Positions 1 to 7,894 of a DNA stretch of 64,000 bases are shown one piece after another. The first letter of the stretch is position 1. Each line of letters opens with the position of its first letter. Source of the DNA: Conyzicola nivalis (GTDB lineage: Bacteria; Actinomycetota; Actinomycetes; Actinomycetales; Microbacteriaceae); assembly GCF_014639655.1 (NCBI RefSeq), contig NZ_BMGB01000001.1:2391082-2455081 (forward strand), written 5' to 3'. The notes beneath the pieces are model-generated. The model worked only from the letters and a program-made list of their open reading frames with translations, was not told where the DNA came from and searched no databases. Made by a program: the position numbers and the translations under genes.

Positions 1-1
1 G

Positions 2-646
2 ATGATCGCCTCGATGGCCCAGGGACTGCATCTGTCCCGCGACGAGCGTGATCACCTCTTCCTCCTCGCCGGGCACAGGGTTCCAGACCGGATCTCCGGG
101 GGCGACCATGTCAGCCCCGGGATGATGCGCATCTTCGACCGGCTGACCGACACGCCTGCCGAGATCGTCACCGAGCTCGGCGAAACCCTGCGGCAGACGG
201 CGCTCGGCGCCGCGATCGCCGGCGACGCGAGTCCGCGCACCGGCCCCTCGCGCAGCATCGGCTACCGCTGGTTCAGCGACCCGGCGGCACGGGAGCTCCA
301 CCCGCCGGAAGACCACGAGTTCTACTCGCGCCTCTACGTCTCGGGGCTGCGGGGCGCGATGGTCCGACGCGGACCCGACTCGCGGGCCGCCCATCTCGCG
401 ACGCTGTTGAATGAGAACAGCAGGGAGTTCGCCGCCCTGTGGGACAAGCACGAGGTCGGGATCGCGCCCCGCGAGCTGAAGCGCTACCAGCACCCGACCG
501 TCGGCCTGCTCGAGCTCAACTGCCAGGTCTTGCTCGATCCGGAGCAGGCGCACGCGCTGCTCGTCTACACCGCGGTGCCCGGCAGCGAGAGCTATGAGAA
601 GCTGCAGTTGCTCTCCGTATTGGCGGTCCCGGTGGCGGCTGAGTAG
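2..646 (+). CDS. MmyB-type transcriptional regulator, 5' end missing
   Basis: The frame is already open at the left edge, so this is the C-terminal 214 residues of a longer protein. The visible part begins with what looks like the last helix of an XRE-type helix-turn-helix domain (LSRDERDHLFLLAG) and continues into the acidic and Trp/Tyr-rich ligand-binding domain typical of MmyB-like regulators (YRWFSDPAAREL, HPTVGLLEL, LLVYTAVPGS). Such proteins are one-component DNA-binding regulators, often encoded next to the gene they control; that partner would lie outside the window. It converges on the methyltransferase downstream with a 17-bp gap. The family call is firm; the ligand and target are unknown. 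Confidence 0.8.
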   Translation: MIASMAQGLHLSRDERDHLFLLAGHRVPDRISGGDHVSPGMMRIFDRLTDTPAEIVTELGETLRQTALGAAIAGDASPRTGPSRSIGYRWFSDPAARELHPPEDHEFYSRLYVSGLRGAMVRRGPDSRAAHLATLLNENSREFAALWDKHEVGIAPRELKRYQHPTVGLLELNCQVLLDPEQAHALLVYTAVPGSESYEKLQLLSVLAVPVAAE

Positions 647-663
647 GGTGCCGCGCGACGTGC

Positions 664-1407
664 TCAACCGGCGAGAACGCGCGCGATCGTCACCCGGGTT
701 CGGTAGGGCATCCGGTACTCGGTGAGCCCGGCGAGGTCGGGGTGGGTGTCGAGCAGCGTGCCGAGCTCGGCGAGCAGCGCGTCCCGCTCGAGCGCCTCCA
801 TCGTGATGACGTAGCTGCGCGACGTGACCATCGCGAGCAGCTCGTCGCGGGTCAGGGTGTTCTCCCAGGGGAACTCGGTGTAGCTCTCGATCTTCAGCGG
901 CGCCGCGACATCCGGGTCGACGCTGTCGTACCTCTCCGCCTCCGAGGCCCCCATCACCTCGCCGAGGGCCGCGACCCAGTCGACGTCAGGATCGCGGATG
1001 TTCCAGACCAACGCGAGGGCGCCGCCGGGCCGAAGCACACGCGCCACCTCGGCGCTTGCCGCGGGCACGTCGACCCAGTGCCACGCCTGCGCGAACGTCA
1101 CGAGGTCGGCGCTCGCGTCGGGCAGCGGGATCTCCTCGGCGCGTCCGGCGAGCGCGGTCACGCCCGGGTGGTTGCGCGCGAGGCGCGCGAGCATCGCCGC
1201 GTCGGGTTCGACCGCGGTCACCGCGAGCCCACGCGCGACGAGCGAGGCGGTGAACTTGCCCGTCCCGGCTCCGACGTCGACGACCGCGTGCGGGTCGACC
1301 CGGTCGACGATCCAGTCGACGGCGTCGTCGGGGTAGCCTGGGCGGCCGCGCTCGTAGTCGCCGACGTTCTGGCCGAATGAGAGGGCGTGCCGGGGGTCGC
1401 GGGTCAT
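664..1407 (-). CDS. class I SAM-dependent methyltransferase
   Basis: A 247-residue protein with the Rossmann motif I VVDVGAGTGKF near residues 42-53, followed by an acidic motif II (VEPDAAML), WHWVDVPAASAEVARVLRPGG as the post-motif region, and an aromatic C-terminal half. This is the methyltransferase type 11/25 fold that binds S-adenosylmethionine; the methyl acceptor cannot be deduced. I start at the ATG giving MTRDPRHALSFG because homologous small methyltransferases begin with F-x-x-x-A-x-x-Y just before the SAM domain; an in-frame start 63 bp upstream is possible but gives a low-complexity leader. It lies downstream of the polyketide operon on the same strand, with a 237-bp spacer, so participation in that pathway is only a guess. 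Confidence 0.8.
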   Translation of the reverse strand: MTRDPRHALSFGQNVGDYERGRPGYPDDAVDWIVDRVDPHAVVDVGAGTGKFTASLVARGLAVTAVEPDAAMLARLARNHPGVTALAGRAEEIPLPDASADLVTFAQAWHWVDVPAASAEVARVLRPGGALALVWNIRDPDVDWVAALGEVMGASEAERYDSVDPDVAAPLKIESYTEFPWENTLTRDELLAMVTSRSYVITMEALERDALLAELGTLLDTHPDLAGLTEYRMPYRTRVTIARVLAG

Positions 1408-1580
1408 GACTCCAGTCTGGGCGGATCGGGTTAGGCCGTCCACTGGCGCGGGTTGACGGCCGTCACGCAACCGAGGCGGTTTCGGGCGGATGACTCGACC
1501 GTGACGGGCTCATCGCGCCGGAACCGGCTCGGGTGAGGGCACCGGTGGGTGCGGTCTCGATGCGGTCGCTGCGCGCCCTG

Positions 1581-1635
1581 CTCGACCGGCTCGACCGGCT
1601 CGACCGGCGACCGGCGACCGGCGACCGGCGACCGG
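1581..1635. repeat. tandem repeat array (9-bp x3, then 7-bp x4)
   Basis: Three perfect copies of ctcgaccgg (1581-1607) are followed without interruption by four perfect copies of cgaccgg (1608-1635). The array ends 9 bp before the stop codon of the FAD reductase gene that lies on the other strand. It is non-coding, and its pure units suggest slippage-prone DNA that may vary between strains. Confidence 0.85.
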
Positions 1636-1644
1636 CCTCCGGCG

Positions 1645-2679
1645 TCAGCGCGCCAGGCGCTCCACCACCCCGCCGTACACCCGCGGGAGCGCGGCGGCGA
1701 GCGGCACGATCGCGGGCCGCAGCGGCGACCGGGCGGCCGCGACCAGCCCCGACGTGAGCACCCGGAAGTCGCGCGTGATGCTCATCCAGTCCTGCTCGTA
1801 ACCACCCGGGAGGCCGTGCGCCACCGCGGACACGGCCGCCTCCGCCTGGGCGAAACCGAGCCGGAGGCCCTCCCCCGTGATCGCGTCGACGTAGCCCGAG
1901 GCGTCGCCGACGAGCAACACCCGCCCGCGGTGCCGCCGCGAGGTGCGCTGCCGCAGCGGGCCGGCGCCGCGCAGCGTGCTCGCCGGCTCGGCGTCGAGCA
2001 GGAAGGCGAGCTCGGGAATGCCGGCGAGCGCCCGCGCGAAGTCGATTCCGCGGCGCCCGAGCAGGGCGATGCCCACGGTGTCGGGCGCGACGGGCGTGAC
2101 GTAGGCCTCGACCTCGCCGCTCCAGTGCACCTCGATGAGGTCGCTCCACGGCGCCACCGCGAAGTGCTGCCGCACCCCGAACCGGCGCCCCCGACGGGAT
2201 GCCGGCAGCTCCACGCCGATCTCGCGCCGCACGGTCGAGTGCAGCCCGTCGCATCCGAACAGCCATCTGGCGCGCATCCCGGCGGCCGTCACCGACGCGG
2301 CGTCCTGCGAGATCGGACCGACCTTGGTCTCGTCGAAGGCGACGCCGAGCTCGACGGCCCTGGCGTGCAGGGCGGCGTGCAGCTCGGTGCGCCGCACCCC
2401 GCGGCCCTCGCCCGACGCCGCGGTGAAGCGGTGGTCGGCGTGCCGACCTCGTGTGCGATAGCTGACTCCGCGCAACGGCATTCCCGAGGGGTCGACGCCG
2501 AGCCTCTTCAGCCGGGGCAGCGCGCCGGGCATCAGGCCCTCGCCGCAGGCCTTGTCGATGTCGCCCGACCGCGGTTCGGCGACCACTACGCTGAGCCCGG
2601 CGAGCCGCGCCTCGATAGCGGCCGCGAGGCCGACGGGCCCGCCGCCCGCCACGATGAGGTCGACGTCGAAACCGCTCAT
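1645..2679 (-). CDS. FAD-dependent oxidoreductase of the geranylgeranyl-reductase / hydroxylase type
   Basis: A 344-residue flavoprotein. The N-terminus carries the dinucleotide-binding motif IVAGGGPVGLAAA (residues 9-21), the middle has the GCDG motif (FGCDGLHSTVR) and the C-terminal third has the FAD-ribityl motif LLVGDASGYVDAITGEGLRLGF, the pattern of PHBH-type monooxygenases and geranylgeranyl reductases. Its ATG overlaps the stop of the upstream methyltransferase gene (ATGA), and that gene overlaps the type III polyketide synthase, so it is the last gene of a tightly coupled three-gene operon. By analogy with actinobacterial alkylresorcinol-type clusters it probably oxidises or reduces the phenolic lipid product. 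The exact reaction is inferred only. Confidence 0.85.
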   Translation of the reverse strand: MSGFDVDLIVAGGGPVGLAAAIEARLAGLSVVVAEPRSGDIDKACGEGLMPGALPRLKRLGVDPSGMPLRGVSYRTRGRHADHRFTAASGEGRGVRRTELHAALHARAVELGVAFDETKVGPISQDAASVTAAGMRARWLFGCDGLHSTVRREIGVELPASRRGRRFGVRQHFAVAPWSDLIEVHWSGEVEAYVTPVAPDTVGIALLGRRGIDFARALAGIPELAFLLDAEPASTLRGAGPLRQRTSRRHRGRVLLVGDASGYVDAITGEGLRLGFAQAEAAVSAVAHGLPGGYEQDWMSITRDFRVLTSGLVAAARSPLRPAIVPLAAALPRVYGGVVERLAR

Positions 2680-3215
2680 CAGACCGGGGAGCTAGGGGCC
2701 AGCTTCCGCAGCGCCTCGTTCTCGGTCGGGATGCGGAATCGCAGCAGCAGAATGGCGTTCAGCACGGTGAAGGCGATCGCGGTGATCCACGCCGTGTGCA
2801 CGAGCGGGAGGGCGATGCCCTCGACCGCGACGATGAGGTAGTTGGGGTGGGGCAGCCAGTCGAACCGGTACGGACCCTTCGCCTTCACGGCGCCGGCGCC
2901 CGGGACCACGATCACACGGGTGTTCCACTGCGCGCCGAGCGCGGCGATGCACCAGTAGCGGCCGACCTGGCAGAGCAGCGCGATCGCGAACATGGGCCAG
3001 CCGAGCCACGGGATGAACGGCCGGTCGAGCAGGAACACCTCGGCGATGCACGCGAGCAGGAACCCGGTGTGCAGCGCGACCATCCACGGGAAGTGGGATT
3101 GGCCGTACTCGACGCCTCCCCGCGCGAATGCCGCCGACGCGTTGCGCTTCGAGACGACGAGCTCGTAGATGCGCTCGGCACCGGTGAACAGGATGAATGC
3201 CAGGTACGCGATCAC
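2679..3215 (-). CDS. isoprenylcysteine carboxyl methyltransferase-like membrane protein (polyketide tailoring)
   Basis: A 178-residue membrane protein with four or five hydrophobic segments and the PYRFDWLPHPNYLIV region matching the conserved R-H-P-N-Y core of the ICMT/phospholipid methyltransferase family. The GTG start (VIAYLAFILF) overlaps the stop of the polyketide synthase gene (GTGA), which fixes the start; longer in-frame extensions read through the synthase gene and are artefacts. In many bacterial type III polyketide clusters a protein of this family O-methylates the alkylresorcinol or pyrone made by the synthase, and that role fits here. Substrate assignment is an inference from context. 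Confidence 0.85.
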   Translation of the reverse strand: MIAYLAFILFTGAERIYELVVSKRNASAAFARGGVEYGQSHFPWMVALHTGFLLACIAEVFLLDRPFIPWLGWPMFAIALLCQVGRYWCIAALGAQWNTRVIVVPGAGAVKAKGPYRFDWLPHPNYLIVAVEGIALPLVHTAWITAIAFTVLNAILLLRFRIPTENEALRKLAPSSPV

Positions 3216-4273
3216 GCGGCCCACTCTAGTAGTACGAACTCGGCGCTGACGCCCGGGCCGAGCGCGAAGAGCAGGCCGGGCGCCCCCGCGTCGAACGAGC
3301 CGAGCTCGAGGGTGTCGGCCAGCACGTGCAACACGGCCGCCGACGACAGGTTGCCGACGCGGTCGAGGCACGCCCAGCTGCGAGCGAACACCGAGGCGTC
3401 CACCTCGAGGGCGGTCACGAACGCGTCGAGCACCTTCGGGCCTCCCGGGTGGGCGACCCACCAGTCGATGTCGCCGACGGCGAGCTGCCGCGTCGATAGG
3501 AAGGCCGCGACATCCGAAGCAAAGTTCTTCTCGATCACATCGGCGACCCCCGGGGTCAGCACGATCTCGAATCCGTTGCCGCCCACGTTGAAGCCGATCA
3601 CGTCGCGGGTGTCGGGGTAGGTCGCGCTCAGAGTGGCCGCCACGCGTGGTCCGGCCGACCTGGGGTGCTCATCGCCCACCATCACGACGGCCGCGGCACC
3701 GTCGCCGAACAGGCCGGTCGCCACGAAGTTCGCCATGGTGGCGTCGTCGCGCTGCAGGGTGAGCGAGCAGAGTTCGACGCTCAGCAGCACGGCCACGCCC
3801 TCGGGGTGCCCCTCGAGGTAGTCGTGCACGCGCGAGATCCCGGCCGCGCCGCCCATGCAGCCGAGCCCGTAGGAGGGAAGACGTTTCACGTCCGAGCGCA
3901 TGCCGAGCCGTGACACGAGCAGGGCGTCGACCGACGGCGCTGCGATTCCGGTGACAGAGGTGAACAGCACGAAGTCGATGTCGGATGCCACGAGCCCCGC
4001 GTCGTCCAGAGCGAGCCGCAGGGCGCGCTCGGCCAAGTCTGTCGCGACCTCGATGAAGATGTCGTTGGTCTCGCGGAAGGTCCCGAGCTCGCGGTAACGC
4101 TCGAGGGGGAGGGCGGTGTGGCGGGTGCCGATGCCGCTCGCGGCGTGCATGCGCTCGATCACTGCCTGGCGTGCGGGTACCGACGTGATCAGCGGCGCCA
4201 GTTCGGCGGTGATCTCGCTTTGTGTGTAGACAAAATCCGGAAGCACGGGGGCGACCGCTGCAATGCGGGTCAT
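3212..4273 (-). CDS. type III polyketide synthase (chalcone/stilbene synthase family)
   Basis: 353 residues, the usual size for the family. The catalytic triad is visible: Cys139 in YGLGCMGGAAG, His275 in WVAHPGGPK and Asn308 in DRVGNLSSAA. The N-terminal (residues about 1-210) and C-terminal (about 215-353) thiolase halves are both complete. Bacterial members condense an acyl starter with malonyl-CoA units to give alkylresorcinols, alkylpyrones or tetrahydroxynaphthalene; the neighbouring ICMT-like methyltransferase and FAD reductase argue for a phenolic-lipid or pyrone product that acts in the membrane. I start at MTRIAAVAPVLP; a 19-residue upstream extension is in frame but Arg/Gly-rich. 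First gene of the operon. Confidence 0.93.
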   Translation of the reverse strand: MTRIAAVAPVLPDFVYTQSEITAELAPLITSVPARQAVIERMHAASGIGTRHTALPLERYRELGTFRETNDIFIEVATDLAERALRLALDDAGLVASDIDFVLFTSVTGIAAPSVDALLVSRLGMRSDVKRLPSYGLGCMGGAAGISRVHDYLEGHPEGVAVLLSVELCSLTLQRDDATMANFVATGLFGDGAAAVVMVGDEHPRSAGPRVAATLSATYPDTRDVIGFNVGGNGFEIVLTPGVADVIEKNFASDVAAFLSTRQLAVGDIDWWVAHPGGPKVLDAFVTALEVDASVFARSWACLDRVGNLSSAAVLHVLADTLELGSFDAGAPGLLFALGPGVSAEFVLLEWAA

Positions 4274-4383
4274 TCTCAGAACGTAGCACTCGGGCGGCGT
4301 GCCTCCCGGGTCGCGCCGACCCCTCGCCACGGCCGTCGTGTGCGCCTACGATGGCACGCGTTCCCCGACCAGCCGATCGACGC

Positions 4384-4647
4384 CTACTTGGCGTTGTCGG
4401 CGAGAATCTGGTCGACGTCGATCCCGGCCAGCAGTGCGGTCCAGTCGATCTGCCGGGCCGACTCCGCCGCGTCCTCGTCGGCGTAGGCCTTGCCGTTGCG
4501 GTGAACGACCACGCCCGCGGGCAACAGCAGGTTGAGCTGGGCGAGCACGGCGTCGTCGACCGCCCCGGTGTCGAAGTCGGCGCCGACTTCGGCGAAGTAG
4601 TCGGCGGACACCGTGTAGGGAACGGTTGCGATCTCGACCTGTGCCAT
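4384..4647 (-). CDS. hypothetical protein, 87 aa
   Basis: Not recognised. The start is set by a good Shine-Dalgarno (GAAGGAG on the minus strand, 6-7 nt before ATG); residues upstream of this ATG are not plausible. The protein is small, acidic and alanine-rich (YTVSADYFAEVG, VVVHRNGKAYADEDAAES, WTALLAGIDVDQILADNAK), soluble by appearance, without cysteines, signal peptide or membrane segments. It follows the zinc-ribbon-like gene on the same strand after 34 bp, so the two are probably co-transcribed. The good ribosome site and codon use make it a likely real gene. Confidence 0.6.
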   Translation of the reverse strand: MAQVEIATVPYTVSADYFAEVGADFDTGAVDDAVLAQLNLLLPAGVVVHRNGKAYADEDAAESARQIDWTALLAGIDVDQILADNAK

Positions 4648-4681
4648 GGTGCTCCTTCTCGTGCGTTCGGTTGCGCCCAAT

Positions 4682-5317
4682 CTAGCGCCGGGGGCTCCTC
4701 CCCGCCGCGGGATGCTCGGCCGGCAGCGCGTGCCGTTTGCCCTCGGCGGCCAGAGCGGCGTTCTTCTTCTCCCAGTCGCGCACGGCCTGGCGTTCCGGTT
4801 CGATGGCGGCGAATTCCTTGCACGTCAGCACGGGTTCTCCACAGGCGCATGCACCGAATTTCGCGTCGTTCTCGTGGTGCAGCCGTTCGAGTCGCCAGAG
4901 AACGGCCATCGCCCTGTCGTTGCGGCGGTTGGCGAGCTCCGTGGCCCGGTCCGCGCGGCGCACGACGTCGTTTTCGAGCAGGTCGCGCACCCCGCCGGCG
5001 GCGAATTCGCCGGCGACCACGGCCGTGAGCCCGGCGGACTCGGCGCGCAGACTCGCGACCACGGCCGCTTCGTCGGCGAGGTTCGCCCGCAACCGCTCGA
5101 CCTCAGCGTGATGGTTAACCTGCTGGTCAGCGGCGAGATGCGCCCACATCGTGACGTGCTCGCGATCGCGGCGCTCCGACTTGTCGGTGCCGAGGTGGCT
5201 GACACACGTCGCGCAGACCACCTGGTCGCTCGGCGACGCGAATCGGAACACCCGTGGCGCCAGGCAGCAGAGACACTGCGCCGTGACATCCACATGCAAC
5301 TCGTAAGCGTGGGGCAC
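4682..5317 (-). CDS. hypothetical protein with N-terminal CxxC pairs and central coiled coil
   Basis: 211 residues starting at GTG behind a strong AGAAGGAG ribosome site. The N-terminus has two cysteine pairs, CLCC at about residue 15 and CATC at about residue 35, arranged like a small zinc ribbon, and the C-terminal third has a third set (ACACGEPVLTC). Between them is an Ala/Glu/Arg-rich helical stretch (about residues 65-145) that looks like a coiled coil, and the tail is basic (GRSPRR). I do not recognise the family. The gene begins just downstream of a DnaA-box cluster, which could place it under DnaA influence, but that is untested. Confidence 0.65.
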   Translation of the reverse strand: MPHAYELHVDVTAQCLCCLAPRVFRFASPSDQVVCATCVSHLGTDKSERRDREHVTMWAHLAADQQVNHHAEVERLRANLADEAAVVASLRAESAGLTAVVAGEFAAGGVRDLLENDVVRRADRATELANRRNDRAMAVLWRLERLHHENDAKFGACACGEPVLTCKEFAAIEPERQAVRDWEKKNAALAAEGKRHALPAEHPAAGRSPRR

Positions 5318-5396
5318 GTGCCGCTCCTTCTATTCACACACACGTTCGAACACAAATATGCAGGTGAGTCGTTAAGTTCGAATTACACGCCTGTAG

Positions 5397-5452
5397 TTAT
5401 CCACAGGTGTTTTCACATGTACGAAAGTTTTATCCACAGGTGCTTATACACA
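5397..5452. promoter_or_regulatory. off-origin cluster of three DnaA boxes
   Basis: Two perfect TTATCCACA boxes (5397-5405 and 5430-5438) and one TTATACACA box (5444-5452) lie on the same strand within 56 bp, in an AT-rich spacer between two divergent genes. The spacer 5318-5535 has no gene of its own. The site lies about 40 kb from dnaA. Known roles of such clusters elsewhere are titration of DnaA, nucleotide exchange on DnaA, or transcriptional control by DnaA; which one applies here is unknown. Confidence 0.7.
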
Positions 5453-5535
5453 TGTTAATTGTTTCGCCGCGGGTGCCATCGATCGCCCGGAAACCGGCAT
5501 ACGCTGGGGATGTTCCCCCTAACGAAGGAGTCGCC

Positions 5536-5685
5536 GTGACCCTCTCCAACGAGCGCATTCCCGCACCCGACGAGCCCACCGTCCCCGAGCTCGAGGCCGA
5601 CCAGACGATCGCACCGCGCCCCGAAGAAGAGATCGCCGACGCCCTGCGCGCGAAACCCGACACCGAAGACCACAGCCAGGCCTGA
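5536..5685 (+). CDS. small acidic hypothetical protein, 49 aa
   Basis: A short frame starting at GTG, preceded by the strong ribosome site GAAGGAG 6 nt upstream, encoding a very acidic, proline-rich and probably disordered peptide (IPAPDEPTVPELEADQ, RPEEEIADAL). A longer open frame reaches back to 5407 but runs through the DnaA boxes and lacks a ribosome site, so I use the GTG. Not recognised; no cysteines or membrane segments. It stands alone, converging on the methyltransferase gene 9 bp downstream. Its promoter would lie within or next to the DnaA-box cluster. Confidence 0.6.
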   Translation: MTLSNERIPAPDEPTVPELEADQTIAPRPEEEIADALRAKPDTEDHSQA

Positions 5686-5694
5686 CCCGCCGGT

Positions 5695-6435
5695 CTAACC
5701 GACCGTCTTCGCCACCGCGAACCGGTAGGCGTTGTTCAGCCGGTACCCGCCTTCGACGCGGAACGGCCGAGCCGCCGCGAGCACCACGGGGGCCAGTTCA
5801 CGCAGCACCGAGGGGTCTTCGCCCAGCAGCACCCCGCGCACGAGCGTCTCGTCGTCGGGCACGAGCCACGGCACGTCGACGAGGCCCGCCGTCACGACCT
5901 CGAACCCGCTCTCCTCGAGCACCGCCTCAAGCCCGCCGGCCACCCGCAGGTCGCCGTCCGGTCCCGGCTCGACGCCGTCCGCCGCGGCCACGGCCGCCTC
6001 CACCGCGTCCAGGTCGTTGCGGGCGCCCTCGGCCCAGTTGGCGATAGCGACCGACCCGCCGGGCGCCAGCACCCGCGCGAATCCGCCGAGGGTTTCGACC
6101 GTGTCATCCGCAAACTGCAACGCGTTCACGGCCGTGACGACGTCGAACGAGCCGTCGGGCCAGTCGAGCCGCTCCGCGACACCCGACCGCACATCGGCGA
6201 GCGGCGCCACCCGGCGGGCGACCTCGACCATGCCAGGAGCGGGGTCGATGCCGACCGCGCGGGCGCCGACCGCACCCAGGGCCCGCAGAAACTCGCCGCT
6301 GCCGCAGCCCACGTCGAGAACGCGCGAGCCGGCGCGAATGCCGGATGCCGCGATCAGCGCGTCGTGCACCGGTGCGCCCGACGACCCCCACAGTTCGCTC
6401 CACTGCGCCGCGAGGGCCGACCAGCCGTCTTCCAT
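5695..6435 (-). CDS. class I SAM-dependent methyltransferase (type 11)
   Basis: 246 residues with a clear motif I (VLDVGCGSGEFLRALG), acidic motif II (AVGIDPAPGM), motif post II (FDVVTAVNALQFADD) and the LAPGGSVAIANWAEG motif III region. It belongs to the UbiE/type 11 superfamily that methylates small molecules; the substrate is not evident. The start MEDGWSALAAQWSELWG is chosen because the W-x-x-L-A-A-x-W lead-in is family-like, while the 65-residue upstream extension is low-complexity. Single gene, divergent from the MFS transporter gene, sharing a spacer of about 106 bp with it. Confidence 0.85.
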   Translation of the reverse strand: MEDGWSALAAQWSELWGSSGAPVHDALIAASGIRAGSRVLDVGCGSGEFLRALGAVGARAVGIDPAPGMVEVARRVAPLADVRSGVAERLDWPDGSFDVVTAVNALQFADDTVETLGGFARVLAPGGSVAIANWAEGARNDLDAVEAAVAAADGVEPGPDGDLRVAGGLEAVLEESGFEVVTAGLVDVPWLVPDDETLVRGVLLGEDPSVLRELAPVVLAAARPFRVEGGYRLNNAYRFAVAKTVG

Positions 6436-6541
6436 GCGCCCCACCCTAGCCGCGGAATTCTCGTGGCCCGCGTGTGGTTGATTCGCGGGTATGGCAACGC
6501 CGCCGTGACACCCCCCTCCACGAGCGAGAACGGAACCATCC

Positions 6542-7747
6542 ATGCGCACTCTCAGCCGTCGGGCGAGTTTCCTCGTCGCCGCCGCCATCGCCGCGATCGC
6601 GCTGTGGACGAGCGCGGCCCCCACCGTCACCTATCCCGTCTACGCCGCCGAGTGGCAGCTACCCACCTCGGCGACCACGGCCATCTTCGCCGTGTATCCG
6701 ATCGTGCTCGTGCTGGCCCTCGCGGTCTTCGGCAACCTCTCCGACTACATCGGCAGGCGCGCCTCCATCCTCATCGGCCTGCTCGGGTCGTTCGTCGGCG
6801 TCGTGCTCTTCGCCGTGGCGCCGAGCGTGGAGTGGCTCTTCGTGGGCCGCGCGTTTATGGGTCTGGGCGTCGCATTCTCGCTGAGCCCGGCCACGGCCGC
6901 CATCGTCGAGTTCAGCAAGCCAGGCCAGGGCAAGCGGGCGGGCGCCATCACCACGGCGTCGACGGCGATCGGGATCGTGCTCGCGATGCTCGTGGGCGGC
7001 GCGCTCATCGAGTACGCGCCGCTGCCGACCCACCTCAACTTCGTCGTGCTGGCCGCGGTCGTGGCGGTCGTCGCCGGTTTCGCGTGGTTCCTTCCGCGCC
7101 ACACCGCCGCCGAGGCTCAGGGACGCTGGCGCCCGCGGGGCATCACGGTGCCCCACGGCATCCGGCGCTTCTTCCTCATCGGCGCCGTCTCGGTGACGGC
7201 GGCCTTCGCCGTCGGCGTCATCGTGCTCTCGCTCGGCGCCGACATCGCCCAGGAGCTCATCCAGAGCGACAACGCCCTCGTCAACGGCGCGGTACTCGCG
7301 CTCAACGCCGCGGCGATCGCCGTGGCCGCGATCGTGCTGCGCAACGTGCGTGCGGTGAACCTGATCATGATCGGCGCGGGCGCCACGGTCGTCGGTCTCG
7401 CGGTGATGCTCGCCTCGTCGATGCAGCACTCGCTGGCGCTGTTCCTCGTCGCGGCCGTGATCACCGGCGTGGGCTACAGCCTGCTCTTCGGCGGCGGACT
7501 CGGCATCGTCAGCACGACGGCGCCCGCGCACCACCGCGCCGGCACCCTGTCGGCCGTCTACCTCATCGCCTACTTTTTCCAGGGCGCCACGGCGCTCTTC
7601 CTCGGGGCGCTCGCCACCGGGTACGACCTGCAGCTGGCCCTCGAGATCGGCGCGGGCATCGTGACCGTGTTCAGCCTGACCGCGCTCACCCTCGCGTTCA
7701 CCCTCGGCCGCGGGCCCCAGCCCGACCTGACCCCCGCGACCGCCTGA
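6542..7747 (+). CDS. MFS transporter
   Basis: 401 residues with about twelve hydrophobic helices and the MFS signature motif A between helices 2 and 3 (GNLSDYIGRRASI). Helix 1 is alanine-rich (FLVAAAIAAIAL) and the N-terminus is short and basic, as expected for an inner-membrane secondary transporter. Substrate cannot be told; the short loops and absence of substrate-binding partners suit a drug or metabolite exporter. It starts 107 bp from the divergent methyltransferase and ends just before a long inverted repeat that may act as a terminator. Confidence 0.9.
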   Translation: MRTLSRRASFLVAAAIAAIALWTSAAPTVTYPVYAAEWQLPTSATTAIFAVYPIVLVLALAVFGNLSDYIGRRASILIGLLGSFVGVVLFAVAPSVEWLFVGRAFMGLGVAFSLSPATAAIVEFSKPGQGKRAGAITTASTAIGIVLAMLVGGALIEYAPLPTHLNFVVLAAVVAVVAGFAWFLPRHTAAEAQGRWRPRGITVPHGIRRFFLIGAVSVTAAFAVGVIVLSLGADIAQELIQSDNALVNGAVLALNAAAIAVAAIVLRNVRAVNLIMIGAGATVVGLAVMLASSMQHSLALFLVAAVITGVGYSLLFGGGLGIVSTTAPAHHRAGTLSAVYLIAYFFQGATALFLGALATGYDLQLALEIGAGIVTVFSLTALTLAFTLGRGPQPDLTPATA

Positions 7748-7763
7748 GCCGCCCCTTCTCCTC

Positions 7764-7878
7764 CTCGCAACTCAGGCAGAATTTCGGATGCCTCGGGGCG
7801 AGGTACCGGGATCGGCGGGTTTCCGCGGCCGCGACATCCGCGAAGCCCCACCGCCGCGCGATCTGCCTGAGTTGCGAG
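7764..7878. repeat. 17-bp perfect inverted repeat with about 81-bp spacer (possible non-autonomous repeat element)
   Basis: The arm CTCGCAACTCAGGCAGA at 7764-7780 is matched exactly as its reverse complement at 7862-7878, and similarity extends outwards with few mismatches to about 25 bp (TTCTC...). The spacer is GC-rich and non-coding. The whole unit fills the space between an MFS gene and a GNAT gene on the same strand. Size and structure fit a dispersed palindromic element of the REP/MITE kind; only one copy is in the window. Confidence 0.7.
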
Positions 7879-7894
7879 AGGTGAGAATAGGGGG

